From positions 268,591 through 332,590 of the forward strand of contig NZ_APLF01000005.1 in the NCBI RefSeq assembly GCF_000355905.1: DNA of 64,000 nt. Reading direction: 5' to 3'. Made by a program: the position numbers and the translations under genes. The notes below the pieces were generated by a model. That model saw only the letters and a list, made by a program, of their open reading frames with translations. It was not told the DNA's origin and did no database searches. Position 1 is the stretch's first letter; each line of letters opens with the position of its first letter. Origin of the DNA: Psychroflexus gondwanensis ACAM 44 (lineage in GTDB: Bacteria > Bacteroidota > Bacteroidia > Flavobacteriales > Flavobacteriaceae). Below, piece by piece: positions 10,511 to 20,454 of the stretch.

Positions 10511-11056
10511 TTAGGATTTAAGTTGATGACTGAATTTGTTTCTCAACGTGGCCAATTTAGGTTCGATGATAAGCTGGCAGTATCGGTTTTCTGTATAGTT
10601 GTTATAGAAATTCTGATGTTCTTCTTCAGCCGAATAAAATTCGGATGCCTTAGAAATTTTGGTCACAATCTTATCCTTGAAAATTTCTTCTGAATCTAAT
10701 TCAGATATAATAAACTTTGCATCTTCTCTTTGTGCTTCAGAATGGAAAAAAATCTCGCTTCTATACTGCTCACCTACATCGTAGCCTTGCCTGTTTAGCG
10801 TTGTTGGATCGTGAGTGGAGAAAAAGACATACAGCAAAGTTTTATAATCAACAACTTTTGGATCGTAAGTAATTTGGATGGCTTCTGCATGACCTGTTCT
10901 TCCCATAACGACTTCGCGATAGGGTGGATTTTTGATAACACCTCCAGTGAATCCAGATTTTACATCTTTCACTCCTTCCAATCTTTGAAAAACGGCTTCT
11001 GTACACCAGAAGCACCCATTCGCAAAAGTGGCTTTTTGTAAATTTTGATCTGACAT
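10511..11056 (-). CDS. msrA: Peptide-methionine (S)-S-oxide reductase
   Basis: Repairs S-epimers of oxidised methionine in proteins. The catalytic motif GCFWC is at about residues 14-18 of the form starting at ATG 11056; the family's GGxxxNPxYxxV pattern ([12 protein letters not shown]) and [12 protein letters not shown] follow. I prefer 11056 over the longer frame to 11101 because the extra 15 residues are not conserved in character and the active site is normally 10-20 residues from the start. No MsrB domain is fused. Operon with folE. Confidence 0.95.
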   Translation of the reverse strand: MSDQNLQKATFANGCFWCTEAVFQRLEGVKDVKSGFTGGVIKNPPYREVVMGRTGHAEAIQITYDPKVVDYKTLLYVFFSTHDPTTLNRQGYDVGEQYRSEIFFHSEAQREDAKFIISELDSEEIFKDKIVTKISKASEFYSAEEEHQNFYNNYTENRYCQLIIEPKLATLRNKFSHQLKS

Positions 11057-11074
11057 AAATTTAATTTTGTTGAA

Positions 11075-11082
11075 CAAAACTA
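11075..11082 (-). promoter_or_regulatory. Candidate -7 element for msrA-folE
   Basis: On the minus strand this reads TAGTTTTG, matching TAnnTTTG, 19 bp before the preferred msrA start. No clear -33 TTG at the right distance. Confidence 0.3.
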
Positions 11083-11186
11083 CATCAATATTAAACAACA
11101 TATTTTCATTTAAGGAAAAATTAGTAGCTAACGAAATCTTTTTTAATTCAGATTTTATTCTGACTTTTGAATTTCAAATAAATTCC

Positions 11187-11846
11187 ATGATAAAGGCCAA
11201 ACATATCAGCAAACATTACGGGGAGCTGAAAGTCCTAAACGATATCAATTTACACATTCAGAAAAAAGAGATCATATCTATAGTTGGACCTTCAGGTGTG
11301 GGTAAAACTACTTTGTTACAAATTCTTGGTACTTTAGAAAATCCAGATAAATCACCGGATTCTTCTATTGAAATTAACGGTAAAAACATAAATGATCTCA
11401 ATAAAAAGAGTTTAGCCCGATTCCGAAACGATAATATCGGTTTTATCTTTCAATTCCATCAGTTGTTACCAGAATTTACAGCTCTTGAGAACATTTGCAT
11501 TCCTGCATTCATCCACAAAACCCCTAAAGCAGAAGCAGAAAAACGAGCTAAGGAACTCCTTGGCTTCTTAGAGCTAAAGCATAGAGCTTCACACAAGCCT
11601 AATGAGTTGAGCGGAGGTGAGCAACAAAGAGTAGCTGTAGCAAGAGCACTTATTAACAAGCCTTCCGTTATTTTTGCAGATGAACCTTCTGGAAATTTAG
11701 ACACGGCCTCTGCAGAAAAATTGCATCATTTGTTTTTTAGACTAAGAGATGAGTTCGATCAAACTTTTGTAATTGTAACACACAACAAAGAATTGGCCAA
11801 TATGGCCGATCGGAAGCTAGAAATGAAAGATGGCCAATTTGTCTAA
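11187..11846 (+). CDS. lolD: ABC transporter ATPase, LolD/MacB type
   Basis: Cytoplasmic ATPase of a LolCDE/MacB-like complex that extracts lipoproteins or works on envelope substrates. Walker [11 protein letters not shown]-loop region [19 protein letters not shown] (characteristic of LolD), signature [15 protein letters not shown] and Walker [13 protein letters not shown] are all present. The start ATG at 11187 is chosen because [12 protein letters not shown] is the canonical N-terminus; the open frame upstream to 11067 is not LolD-like. 219 residues. No permease gene is adjacent. The stop overlaps the next gene by 17 bp, suggesting translational coupling. Confidence 0.88.
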   Translation: MIKAKHISKHYGELKVLNDINLHIQKKEIISIVGPSGVGKTTLLQILGTLENPDKSPDSSIEINGKNINDLNKKSLARFRNDNIGFIFQFHQLLPEFTALENICIPAFIHKTPKAEAEKRAKELLGFLELKHRASHKPNELSGGEQQRVAVARALINKPSVIFADEPSGNLDTASAEKLHHLFFRLRDEFDQTFVIVTHNKELANMADRKLEMKDGQFV

Positions 11847-12606
11847 ATCAAAATTACTTCAGCTTAAGCCTTTTTTAGACGAGAAAGTAGAGTTATACAA
11901 TCAGTTTAAGTTTATTGCAACAGATCCTATTTCCATTCCCCACAAGTTTCAAAAAAAGGAAGATATAGAAATTGTAGGCTTTCTTATTGCTACCATAGCG
12001 TGGGGAAATCGCAAAAGCATTTTAAAAAATGGAGAGCAATTGTGCCAAATACTGGAGTTTGCACCCTATGATTTTATTATGAATCATTCTCCAAAGGATC
12101 TCGATGCTTGTCTGGGCTTTGTGCACAGAACCTTTAACGCCAATGACCTAAAGTATTTTATGACAGCTTTAAAACACATCTATAACAATTATGGTGGTTT
12201 GGAGGGCGTTTTTTCTAAACAAGAAGGAACTTTACAGACCTCTATTCATAAGTTTAAACGTATTTTCTTTGAGTTGGAGCATCAGCCACGAACTGAAAAG
12301 CACGTGAGTGATCCTCTTAAAAATTCAGCTGCGAAACGCATTAATATGTATTTGCGATGGATGGTGAGGCAGGATAAAACTGGGGTAGACTTTGGTATTT
12401 GGAAGAGTATTTTACCTTCAGACCTCTCTTGTCCTTTAGATGTTCATTCTGGTAGAATAGCAAGAGAATTAGGGCTTTTAAAAAGAACTCAAAACGATGC
12501 CAAAGCAGTTCTTGAACTTGACCAAAACTTAAGAATATTAGATCCTAAAGATCCCGTAAAATATGATTTTGCGCTCTTTGGACTTGGTGCTTTTGAAAGT
12601 TTTTAA
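11830..12606 (+). CDS. TIGR02757 (DUF2400) family protein
   Basis: 258 residues, cytoplasmic. The family is recognised from [19 protein letters not shown] near residues 50-70, [14 protein letters not shown] and [16 protein letters not shown], a helical arrangement that recalls HhH base-excision glycosylases but without a demonstrated activity. It overlaps lolD by 17 bp. Its function is unknown; a nucleic-acid role is only inference. Confidence 0.8.
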   Translation: MANLSKSKLLQLKPFLDEKVELYNQFKFIATDPISIPHKFQKKEDIEIVGFLIATIAWGNRKSILKNGEQLCQILEFAPYDFIMNHSPKDLDACLGFVHRTFNANDLKYFMTALKHIYNNYGGLEGVFSKQEGTLQTSIHKFKRIFFELEHQPRTEKHVSDPLKNSAAKRINMYLRWMVRQDKTGVDFGIWKSILPSDLSCPLDVHSGRIARELGLLKRTQNDAKAVLELDQNLRILDPKDPVKYDFALFGLGAFESF

Positions 12607-12674
12607 ATCCAGTTAACAAAATCTATTTTTTGTATATTGCAGATTATTTTGAATATTTGTATATAACATTCTTA

Positions 12675-13886
12675 ATGAAGACCAATCCAAAAACAGAATC
12701 TCAACGGCTACATGCTCTAAGGTCTTTAAATATCTTAGACACTCTACCGGAGCAAGAATACGACCAAATCACTAAGTTGGTAGCTTCTATATGCGATACC
12801 CCTATTGCTATGATTTCCTTAATAGATAAAGATAGACAGTGGTTTAAATCTAAAGTAGGAGCAGATTATTGTGAGACCGATAGAAAGTATTCCTTCTGTA
12901 ATATAGCCATACAATCTGATGAAGAAATCATGGAAATTTTTGACGCTAGGGATGATCTTAGATTCAAAGAAAATCCGATGGTTTATGGAGATAAAAAGGT
13001 TATTTTCTATGCAGGTGTGCCGTTAAAAGACAAGAATGGGTTTGCTCTGGGGACGTTATGTGTGGTAGATCACCAACCAAGAACCTTATCTGCTAGACAA
13101 AAAGAAGCTCTCATGTTTTTGGCTAACCAAGTGACCAAGTTGTTCGAGCTTCAATCTATCAACGATGGCTTAAAAGAAACTCAGAAACAACTTAAAGAAA
13201 AAAATAATCAGCTCAAGAACTTTGCAGGAGTTGTATCTCACGATATGAAAATGCCACTTGCCAGCATGATTGTAACTATAGACGTGCTCAAGGCAAAATA
13301 CAAAGATATTCTAGACAATACAGGCCTAGAGTATCTTAACAACCTCAAGAAGTCTTCTTTTCAGCTGAGTGACTATATCTCAAATATCTTAACCCATTAT
13401 GAAAGTGATTCTATTACCAATAATGAAGAATCATTAAAAGAATTTGATGTTCACTCCCTCATAGAAGATATTGTGGAAATGCTAGATATTGGAGATGATT
13501 GTGATCTTAGTTTTCCAGAAGAAAGCATCGATGTTTATACCAACAGGGTTGCATTAGAGCAAATTCTGCTAAATTTGATTGGCAATAGCCTGAAGTACAA
13601 TGATAAACCTAGAATTGAAATTGATATCGATTTCAAAAAGGAAACAGACGCCTATAGATTTTTTGTAAAAGACAATGGCATCGGTATTCCTAAAGACAAA
13701 CAAAAAGAAATCTTCAATTTGTTTTCAACAGTTGCAGATAACGATAGAAAAGGAAATAAAGGAAACGGCATTGGTTTGTCAACCGTTAAAAAAATGATAC
13801 ACAATCTAGGTGGAAAGATTTCTGTAGAATCTACCGAAGGTGAGGGAACTACTTTTGAATTTACTATTGAACGTATCCATAATTAA
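12675..13886 (+). CDS. GAF domain sensor histidine kinase
   Basis: Soluble two-component sensor of 403 residues from ATG 12675 (the frame is open to 12630 but MKTNPKTESQRL is the family start). Residues about 10-155 are a GAF domain (ASICDTPIAMISLIDKDRQWFKS, GTLCVVDHQPR). A short coiled coil follows, then HisKA with the phospho-acceptor His in GVVSHDMKMPL and a HATPase domain with N-box NLIGNSLKYND, DNGIGIP and GNGIGLS. No transmembrane segment and no response regulator next to it, so its partner is unknown. 68 bp separate it from the preceding gene. Confidence 0.9.
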   Translation: MKTNPKTESQRLHALRSLNILDTLPEQEYDQITKLVASICDTPIAMISLIDKDRQWFKSKVGADYCETDRKYSFCNIAIQSDEEIMEIFDARDDLRFKENPMVYGDKKVIFYAGVPLKDKNGFALGTLCVVDHQPRTLSARQKEALMFLANQVTKLFELQSINDGLKETQKQLKEKNNQLKNFAGVVSHDMKMPLASMIVTIDVLKAKYKDILDNTGLEYLNNLKKSSFQLSDYISNILTHYESDSITNNEESLKEFDVHSLIEDIVEMLDIGDDCDLSFPEESIDVYTNRVALEQILLNLIGNSLKYNDKPRIEIDIDFKKETDAYRFFVKDNGIGIPKDKQKEIFNLFSTVADNDRKGNKGNGIGLSTVKKMIHNLGGKISVESTEGEGTTFEFTIERIHN

Positions 13887-13894
13887 AATACCCA

Positions 13895-15817
13895 ATGATT
13901 TTTGAAAAGCCAGATGTCCTCTACTTTCTCTTTTTACTTATCATACCAATTTTAATTCATTTATTTCAATTAAGAAAATACAAAACTACCAAATTTAGCA
14001 ATGTTGCTCTCCTAGAAAAAATTAAGTTACAATCTAGGAAAAGTTCAACCATCAAGAAATGGTTAGTCTTAATGACCAGACTTATGGGTCTGGTTTTTTT
14101 AATTTTAGCCTTTTCAAAACCCTATATACCCAACACAGAATCTGCTTTAAAAGACACTGAGGTCGCTATTTATGTGGATAACTCATTTTCCATGGAGTTG
14201 CCTGGAAATCAAGTCAGTTTATTGGAAGAGATCAAGCAAAATTTATGGAACCAACTCGGCGAACAACAGCAATTCTCATTATTTACGAACACCAACAGTT
14301 GGAAGCACATCACCAAAAGAGACATAAAAAATGATTTTTTCAACATTGAATATGCTCCCGGAAGCTTAGAGTTTCAAGCCATTCTGCTTAAGGCAGAGTC
14401 TATGTATAAAAGCCAGGAGACCAGTAAAAGTTTATTTATCATCACCGATGCGCTTAATTTTGAAGACACTCCAAATCTTAAAACCACCGAAACTATAGAC
14501 CTCAATTTTATACTTAAAGAACCTAAGAGTCTCGAAAATTTTTATATCTCCTCGGCTAAGTTAGAAGAAGGAAATTCTAACTCTATACTACGTGTCGAAG
14601 TCAAATCCAGTCTAAGCACAGATAAAGACATTACGGTGTCGCTGTACGACGGACTTAACTTAATTGCCAAAGCAAGAGCTACTTTTAAGGATAAACTTAC
14701 TTCCAATGTAAGTTTTGAATTGGGCGATACAGATTTTAAAAAAGGGCGGCTAGTGCTTGAGACCGACGGAATGTCTTATGATAATACCTTGTTTTTTAGC
14801 TTAAATCAAAATGATCCTATTCAAATTATCGCACTTAGTTCTAAAGAAAAAGAAAAAAGTTCTTTTCTCTCCTCGATTTATAAGTCGGATCGGTTTGACT
14901 TGAATGTCAGCACTATTACTAATTTTGACTATTCAAAAATCTCAAATACAGATCTTATTATTTTAAATGAGATTGAAAATTTCAGCCCTATTCTTAAAAC
15001 TAATCTGGAGGAATTTTATAGAAACGGGGGAACTTTAGTTATCATCCCTAGTGAAAATGCTTCAAAAACTACTTATTCAAATTTTGTGATGAGACAGGCG
15101 ATCTATGTCAATTCAAATTCCAATAAGCGTGATATTACAACTATCAGTTATAACCATCCTTTATTTGCTAGTGTCTTTTCAGAAAATATTCAAAATTTCG
15201 ATTATCCTTCAACATTTAAAAGCCTAGAAATCAATCCTTCTTTATCCCCTATTTTAAAATATAGCAATGGTTCCTCTTTTCTTGCGGAACGAGATCGTCT
15301 TTATGTTTTTGCTTCATCTCTGGATACAAGATTTTCCAATTTTATAAACTCTCCGTTGGTAGTTCCTGTGTTTTACAATATTGCTTTACAAAGTAAATCC
15401 AACCCTCTCCTCTATTCTACCGTTGGCGATGCTGAAACTGTTACCGTAAAAACGACTCTGAGTCAAGATGAGATTTTACAGTTAGTCAGTTCAGAACAAC
15501 AGGTAATTCCAAAACAAACTAAGCTTGGAAATACTGTACAAATCAATACCCAATACCAACCTGAAATCGCTGGTCATTATGAATTGAAACAGAAAGACTC
15601 CACGCTTCTTAACTTAAGCTTCAATTATAATAGAGAGGAAAGTAATTTACAACCCCTTGATTTTGGAACTCAAAACCTTGTCAAATTCAATACCATCCAA
15701 GAGGCGTTTAATTCTTACACAGAAGCAAGGAAAATCCTTGAGCTTTGGAAATGGATGCTTATTTTTGCCCTTGGATTTTTTCTTTTAGAACTATTAATCT
15801 TAAGATTTTTAAATTGA
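13895..15817 (+). CDS. BatA-domain membrane protein (VWA-like)
   Basis: 640 residues. The N-terminus (FEKPDVLYFLFLLIIPILIH, then a second membrane segment near residues 55-80) is the BatA/TIGR02226 double-membrane domain. A degenerate von Willebrand A-like region follows (VAIYVDNSFSMEL instead of DxSxS), then an extracytoplasmic beta-rich part with a GATase-like stretch (DLIILNEIENF...GGTLVIIPSENA), and a last membrane helix near the C-terminus. Such proteins occur in Bacteroidota near aerotolerance (Bat) genes but with unclear role; no MoxR or other Bat gene is here. The stop overlaps the next start as TGATG. Confidence 0.75.
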   Translation: MIFEKPDVLYFLFLLIIPILIHLFQLRKYKTTKFSNVALLEKIKLQSRKSSTIKKWLVLMTRLMGLVFLILAFSKPYIPNTESALKDTEVAIYVDNSFSMELPGNQVSLLEEIKQNLWNQLGEQQQFSLFTNTNSWKHITKRDIKNDFFNIEYAPGSLEFQAILLKAESMYKSQETSKSLFIITDALNFEDTPNLKTTETIDLNFILKEPKSLENFYISSAKLEEGNSNSILRVEVKSSLSTDKDITVSLYDGLNLIAKARATFKDKLTSNVSFELGDTDFKKGRLVLETDGMSYDNTLFFSLNQNDPIQIIALSSKEKEKSSFLSSIYKSDRFDLNVSTITNFDYSKISNTDLIILNEIENFSPILKTNLEEFYRNGGTLVIIPSENASKTTYSNFVMRQAIYVNSNSNKRDITTISYNHPLFASVFSENIQNFDYPSTFKSLEINPSLSPILKYSNGSSFLAERDRLYVFASSLDTRFSNFINSPLVVPVFYNIALQSKSNPLLYSTVGDAETVTVKTTLSQDEILQLVSSEQQVIPKQTKLGNTVQINTQYQPEIAGHYELKQKDSTLLNLSFNYNREESNLQPLDFGTQNLVKFNTIQEAFNSYTEARKILELWKWMLIFALGFFLLELLILRFLN

Positions 15818-17073
15818 TGCCTATGTCTTCCTTTCTCCTTAAGTCTGCAAAAATAATTGATTCTGAAAGTCCATTTCATCTTCAAACAAAAGACATCCTT
15901 ATTGAAGAGGGGACTATCACTCAAATTGAAGATAAAATAGATTACGAAGGTAGGTGTGTTGATCTACCCAACTTGCATGTATCCAACGGTTTTTTTGATA
16001 GCTCTGTCAGTTTTGGAGAGCCTGGCTTTGAAGAACGTGAAACCTTGGCCAATGGAGTTAAAACAGCTAGACATTCTGGATTTACAAGCTTTTTACTCAA
16101 TCCAAAATTGAATCCTATTACAGATAGTCATTCTGCAGTAAAATTTTTACAACAGCAAATCGACACTCAACTTATAGATATAATACCCTTAGGAGCATTA
16201 ACTAAAGGTTTCGATGGAAAGCATCTAGCCGAGTTATACGACATGCAAATGGGAGGTGCTGTAGGCTTTTATGATTTCAAATTGCCAGTAGCAGATTCCA
16301 ATTTATTCAAAATTGCTCTTCAATACGTAAAGAGTTTTGATGGTTTAATTTTTTCATATCCACAAGACAAATCTATAGCTGCCAATGCCCAAGTGAATGA
16401 AGATGAGTTCACCACTTATATAGGTTTAAAAGGAATGCCCAATCTAGCTGAAGAATTGCAGATTGCTAGGGATCTTTATATTTTGGACTATACAGGAGGT
16501 AGACTCCATATCCCAAATGTTTCAACACAAGGTGCTGTAAAACTGATTGAAATTGCCAAAGCAAAAGGATCGAACGTCTCCTGTAGCGTAGCTATTGCTC
16601 ACCTTTACTTCAGCAGTGAAAAACTTGAGGGTTTTGATAGTAAATATAAAGTTTTACCTCCTTTAAGAACCCTAAAAGATCAAGAAGCCTTATTACAGGC
16701 TGTAAAAGATGGCATTATAGATATGGTAACTTGCGACCACGAACCCATGGATGTGGAACATAAAGACCTAGAATTCGAAAATGCTAGTTACGGGAGTATT
16801 GGTTTGGAATCCTCATTTTCAGTCTTAAATAAATTATTTGGGGTAGAAAAAGCTGCTGAATTGCTGTCTAAAACTAAAAGGACGTTTAAATTATCTACAT
16901 CAAAAATTGAAGTTGGAGCACGTGCAGATTTAAGCTTATTCGAACCCCATTCAGAATACATTTTTAACCTACAACATATTTATTCTAAATCAAAAAATAG
17001 CATGTTCTTAGGAGAAACCCTTAAGGGTAAGGTCTACGGAAGTATCTATAACGACTCTATTTATGAAAAATAA
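15817..17073 (+). CDS. Dihydroorotase-like protein lacking metal ligands
   Basis: 418 residues from ATG 15817, which overlaps the previous stop (TGATG). Overall it aligns in order with type I dihydroorotases (pyrC, third step of pyrimidine synthesis): NGFFDSSVSFGEPGFEERE, then LHIPNVSTQGAVKLI, then TCDHEPMDVEHKDLEF. However the DxHxH metal pair is DSSVS, the HxED histidine is Tyr (FSYPQD) and the ICH histidine is Asn, so three of four ligands are lost. Inactive dihydroorotases (PyrC', PyrX) that support aspartate transcarbamoylase are known. I recall similar DSSVS-type sequences in other flavobacteria, which would make this a lineage trait and not a pseudogene. Confidence 0.7.
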   Translation: MPMSSFLLKSAKIIDSESPFHLQTKDILIEEGTITQIEDKIDYEGRCVDLPNLHVSNGFFDSSVSFGEPGFEERETLANGVKTARHSGFTSFLLNPKLNPITDSHSAVKFLQQQIDTQLIDIIPLGALTKGFDGKHLAELYDMQMGGAVGFYDFKLPVADSNLFKIALQYVKSFDGLIFSYPQDKSIAANAQVNEDEFTTYIGLKGMPNLAEELQIARDLYILDYTGGRLHIPNVSTQGAVKLIEIAKAKGSNVSCSVAIAHLYFSSEKLEGFDSKYKVLPPLRTLKDQEALLQAVKDGIIDMVTCDHEPMDVEHKDLEFENASYGSIGLESSFSVLNKLFGVEKAAELLSKTKRTFKLSTSKIEVGARADLSLFEPHSEYIFNLQHIYSKSKNSMFLGETLKGKVYGSIYNDSIYEK

Positions 17074-17416
17074 ACCTGAAAGAAGCGGAAAAACCGCAGC
17101 CATAGTTGCCTACTTTACCATTTTTGGAAGTATACTGGCTTTATTCCTTAACTCCGACGAGAATAAGCAAGAATTTGCCAGTTTCCACATACGACAAGCT
17201 TTGGGTATCAATTTTTTGATCATCTTATTTGGTGTGGTCGTCAATGGACTCTACGATAGTTTTAGTGATTTATCGAACATAATAGTTGGTTCTGCATTTT
17301 ATCTTTCCTATTTTATTTTGTGGATTTATGGTTTTGTAGGAGCAGTTTCTGGAAAAGAAAACAAGGTCCCACTTATTGGAAATTTATGTCAACGTATTTT
17401 TAAAAAACTAACTTAA
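17063..17416 (+). CDS. DUF4870/Tic20-like small membrane protein
   Basis: 117 residues with three to four membrane segments (AAIVAYFTIFGSILALFL, NFLIILFGVVVNGLY, FYLSYFILWIYGFVGAV). The pattern FASFHIRQALGINFL between helix 1 and 2 is the signature of DUF4870 and related small membrane proteins. Its start lies inside the previous gene (11 bp overlap) and its stop abuts the esterase start, so it belongs to the run of coupled genes. No function is known. Confidence 0.65.
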   Translation: MKNKPERSGKTAAIVAYFTIFGSILALFLNSDENKQEFASFHIRQALGINFLIILFGVVVNGLYDSFSDLSNIIVGSAFYLSYFILWIYGFVGAVSGKENKVPLIGNLCQRIFKKLT

Positions 17417-18073
17417 ATGACTACAAAAGATTTATCTCTTACGCATTTGGTAAGACCCTCTAGCTTACCGGAAAATGCCCCCCTTATACTAATGCTGCAC
17501 GGTTATGGCAGTGATGAGAAGGATTTGTTTTCCTTTGCGAACGAATTGCCAGAGGAATACATCGTTATATCTTTAAAGGCTCCTCATGCCATGCAACCTT
17601 CGGGAAACGCGTGGTATGCCATTAATTTTGATGCTCAAAAAGGAAAATTTAGCGATATCGAACAAGCTATTCTATCTAGAGAGCTGGTCAAAACATTTTT
17701 GGAAGAAGCGATTGAAGCTTATCCTATCGATAAAAACAAGGTTAGCCTTTTAGGGTTTAGTCAAGGTACTATTTTGAGCTTTGCCCTAGCGCTTTCCTAT
17801 CCAGAAGTTATTAAAAATGTTATAGGCCTATCCGGCTATGTAGACACCAATATGATTGAAGCTGGCTATGAATCAAAAGATTTTAGTCATTTGAAGGTTT
17901 ATAATTCTCACGGAAGTGTAGACCAGGTGATTCCTGTTGAGTGGGCTAGACAAAACAAGCCATTATTGGAGAAGCTGAATATAGATACGGTTTATGAGGA
18001 ATATCCTGTAGGGCACGGAATTAATCCTCAAAACTTTCAGAGTTTGAAAAACTGGCTGAAAGCGCAACACTAA
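17417..18073 (+). CDS. Phospholipase/carboxylesterase family hydrolase
   Basis: 218-residue alpha/beta hydrolase of the YpfH/acyl-protein thioesterase-like family. LMLHGYGSDEKDLFSFA is the oxyanion strand; the nucleophile is in LLGFSQGT; the acid is in HGSVDQVIPVEW and the base in YPVGHGI. No signal peptide, so cytoplasmic, acting on short acyl esters by analogy. It starts directly after the previous stop. Confidence 0.8.
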   Translation: MTTKDLSLTHLVRPSSLPENAPLILMLHGYGSDEKDLFSFANELPEEYIVISLKAPHAMQPSGNAWYAINFDAQKGKFSDIEQAILSRELVKTFLEEAIEAYPIDKNKVSLLGFSQGTILSFALALSYPEVIKNVIGLSGYVDTNMIEAGYESKDFSHLKVYNSHGSVDQVIPVEWARQNKPLLEKLNIDTVYEEYPVGHGINPQNFQSLKNWLKAQH

Positions 18074-18094
18074 ATAAAAATTTAAAATTTCATT

Positions 18095-18703
18095 ATGCTC
18101 ATAATTGGCATTGCCGGAGGGACAGGAAGCGGAAAAACCACAGTGGTAAATCAAATCATCAACGAGTTACAACACGATGAAGTGGATGTGATTTATCAAG
18201 ACTCCTACTACAAAGACTTGTCTCATCTATCCATGGAAGAGAGAAAGAGAAATAACTTCGATCATCCCAAATCTATAGATTTTGATCTTTTGGTAGAACA
18301 CCTCAAAGTTTTAAAGACAGGCGCTTCTATTCACCAGCCCGTTTATTCTTTTACAGAACATAACAGAACGGAGGAGACGCTTATTACAAAACCAAGGAAA
18401 GTGATGATTGTAGAAGGAATTCTCATCTTTACCCATCCCGATGTGAGGGAGATGTTCGACATTAAGATTTTTGTACATGCCGATAGCGACGAACGCCTAA
18501 TGCGCCGTCTTAAAAGGGATATTAAAGATCGAGGTAGAGATTTAGATGAAGTTTTGAATCGTTATAAAACGACCTTAAAGCCAATGCATCAACAATTTAT
18601 CGAACCAACTAAAGAATATGCCGATATTATTATTCCAAACAATCGCTTCAATACGGTAGCCATTGATATCGTTCAAACAATTATCAAAGAAAGACTCCTG
18701 TAA
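18095..18703 (+). CDS. udk: Uridine kinase
   Basis: Phosphorylates uridine or cytidine (pyrimidine salvage). P-loop GGTGSGKTT at residues 8-16, DSYYKDL, the substrate-binding NFDHPKSIDFDLL and EGILIF are all typical. 202 residues, full length. Lies downstream of the dihydroorotase-like gene within the same run, so two pyrimidine-linked genes are within 1 kb. The gap to the previous stop is 21 bp. Confidence 0.95.
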   Translation: MLIIGIAGGTGSGKTTVVNQIINELQHDEVDVIYQDSYYKDLSHLSMEERKRNNFDHPKSIDFDLLVEHLKVLKTGASIHQPVYSFTEHNRTEETLITKPRKVMIVEGILIFTHPDVREMFDIKIFVHADSDERLMRRLKRDIKDRGRDLDEVLNRYKTTLKPMHQQFIEPTKEYADIIIPNNRFNTVAIDIVQTIIKERLL

Positions 18704-18721
18704 TTTTAGTAAATTTAGCCT

Positions 18722-19054
18722 ATGAAGTATAAAGACCTTAAGCGGAAACCTTGGTTTAAATTTATGAGCAACAAATATGTGTTGGTGCTCACCGTTTTTA
18801 TGGTATGGATGCTATTTCTGGATAGCAACTCATGGTTAATTCATAGTGAACTCAATACAGAAATTGAAGAGATTGAAGATAATAGAGATTATTATATTCA
18901 AGAAATAAAACAGGACAAAAAGATTTTAAAAAAACTGGACGACAGTATTGAAATTGAGCGTTTTGCCCGGGAAACTTATTTTATGAAACGCCCTAACGAA
19001 GAAATTTATATTATAGAATACGAGGATAGCCTAAAAACTAAAAGCAATGAGTAA
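18722..19054 (+). CDS. FtsB/DivIC-type septum formation initiator
   Basis: 110 residues with one membrane helix (about residues 18-34, VLVLTVFMVWMLFLD) followed by a short extracytoplasmic coiled coil (about 38-75) and the conserved tail IERFARETYFMKRPNEEIYII, in which E.ARE.Y.M..P.E is the FtsB/DivIC mark. It would join FtsL and FtsQ in the divisome. The position next to udk and mutA is common in flavobacteria as far as I recall. Overlaps mutA by 8 bp. Confidence 0.85.
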   Translation: MKYKDLKRKPWFKFMSNKYVLVLTVFMVWMLFLDSNSWLIHSELNTEIEEIEDNRDYYIQEIKQDKKILKKLDDSIEIERFARETYFMKRPNEEIYIIEYEDSLKTKSNE

Positions 19055-20453
19055 AAAATTATTTGATGACTTTGATCCTGTTTCGGCTAAAGCCTGGAAA
19101 CAAAAAATACAAGTTGACCTTAAGGGTGCAGATTATAACGAAACACTCATCGAAAAAACAGGAGAAGGTATAGATGTTAAGCCATTTTACCACGCAGACG
19201 ATCATGAAGATTCCTATGTTATAAACCCAGCTCAAGATTGGTTGGTGACCGAAAAACTCTACTTAGAAAATATAGAGATTACTATTGAAAATGCTAAGGA
19301 TGTGATAGATCGAGGCGCAGAAAGCCTTTGGATTATTATTCCTGAAGCCGATGAAAAAAAACTGAAGTTTTTTAAAGCCTTAAAAGATTATAACATACCT
19401 CTTTATGTAGAATTTTTATTTTCTGATTTTGATTTCTTTCAGTCTGTAGATACTTTACTTCAAGATCAAGGTCAGACCGTTTTGGTCGGTTATGATCCGA
19501 TAGGTCAATTGGCCTCCTCTGGAAATTGGTTTAAAAATCAAAAACAAGATTTTGAAGTCCTGATAAAAACGTTGGAATTAAAGAGTTTCTCTAATGCTAT
19601 TCACATAGATGCGAGAGTGTATCAAAACGCTGGTGGACTTATTATCCAACAGCTGGCGTATACGTTGGCTCACCTCAATGAGTATTTGAATTTGCTACAG
19701 AATTCAAGTCAAAAAACAGAACCTATAGCAGTAAATGTCATTGTTTCTCAAGGCTCCAATTACTTTTTTGAAATTGCCAAATTGAAAGCTTTACGCTTAT
19801 TGGTAGAGAGTCTTGCTCAGGAATTAGATATAAGCATAGAGCTTCATATTATCGCCGAGCCAACAAAACGCAATCAAACACTATACGACTACAATATGAA
19901 CATGCTTCGCTCTACCACAGAATGCATGAGTGCCATTTTGGGTGGTGCCGATTGGGTCAACAACTTGGCTTATGACGAGATATTTCACAAACGCAATGAG
20001 TTTGGAGAACGTATTTCCAGAAACCAATTATTGATTTTGAAAAAGGAAAGTTACTTCGATAAGGTGTCCAACCCAGTTGATGGAACTTATTATATTGAGA
20101 GTTTAACCAAAGAATTAGCAGAAAAAGCCCTAGCCATTTTCAAAATCATTGAAGCAGGAAAAGGTTTTATTCAACAACTTTTTGAAGGCAAAATTCAGAA
20201 GAAAATTAAAGAAAGTGCAACTAAGGAAGAAGAAAAGCTCATATCTGGTGATTTTACTTTAGTGGGATTAAATAAATATCAGAACCCAGAAAATAAGATG
20301 GCTCAGGATTTAGAATTGTTTCCATTTTTGAAATACCATCAGCGGAAAACACTTATTGAGCCAATTTTAGAAAAACGCCTATCGGAATCTATAGAGAAAG
20401 AAAGATTAGACGACGAGAAAAAAAACGTTCAACCTTCAAAAGAAAATAAGTAG
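19047..20453 (+). CDS. mutA: Methylmalonyl-CoA mutase small (beta) subunit
   Basis: Non-catalytic partner of the B12-dependent mutase that interconverts succinyl-CoA and (R)-methylmalonyl-CoA. The [20 protein letters not shown] start and the partial TIM-barrel with [25 protein letters not shown] are typical. At 468 residues it lacks the C-terminal cobalamin-like domain found in longer homologues, as is usual in this group. It precedes the large subunit with a one-base gap, so stoichiometric coupled translation is expected. Confidence 0.93.
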   Translation: MSKKLFDDFDPVSAKAWKQKIQVDLKGADYNETLIEKTGEGIDVKPFYHADDHEDSYVINPAQDWLVTEKLYLENIEITIENAKDVIDRGAESLWIIIPEADEKKLKFFKALKDYNIPLYVEFLFSDFDFFQSVDTLLQDQGQTVLVGYDPIGQLASSGNWFKNQKQDFEVLIKTLELKSFSNAIHIDARVYQNAGGLIIQQLAYTLAHLNEYLNLLQNSSQKTEPIAVNVIVSQGSNYFFEIAKLKALRLLVESLAQELDISIELHIIAEPTKRNQTLYDYNMNMLRSTTECMSAILGGADWVNNLAYDEIFHKRNEFGERISRNQLLILKKESYFDKVSNPVDGTYYIESLTKELAEKALAIFKIIEAGKGFIQQLFEGKIQKKIKESATKEEEKLISGDFTLVGLNKYQNPENKMAQDLELFPFLKYHQRKTLIEPILEKRLSESIEKERLDDEKKNVQPSKENK

Positions 20454-20454
20454 T

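Noticed and set aside
11067..11186. 40-residue N-terminal extension of the LolD-type ATPase
   Set aside because: It begins inside the divergent msrA promoter region and is not LolD-like; ATG 11187 gives the canonical start.
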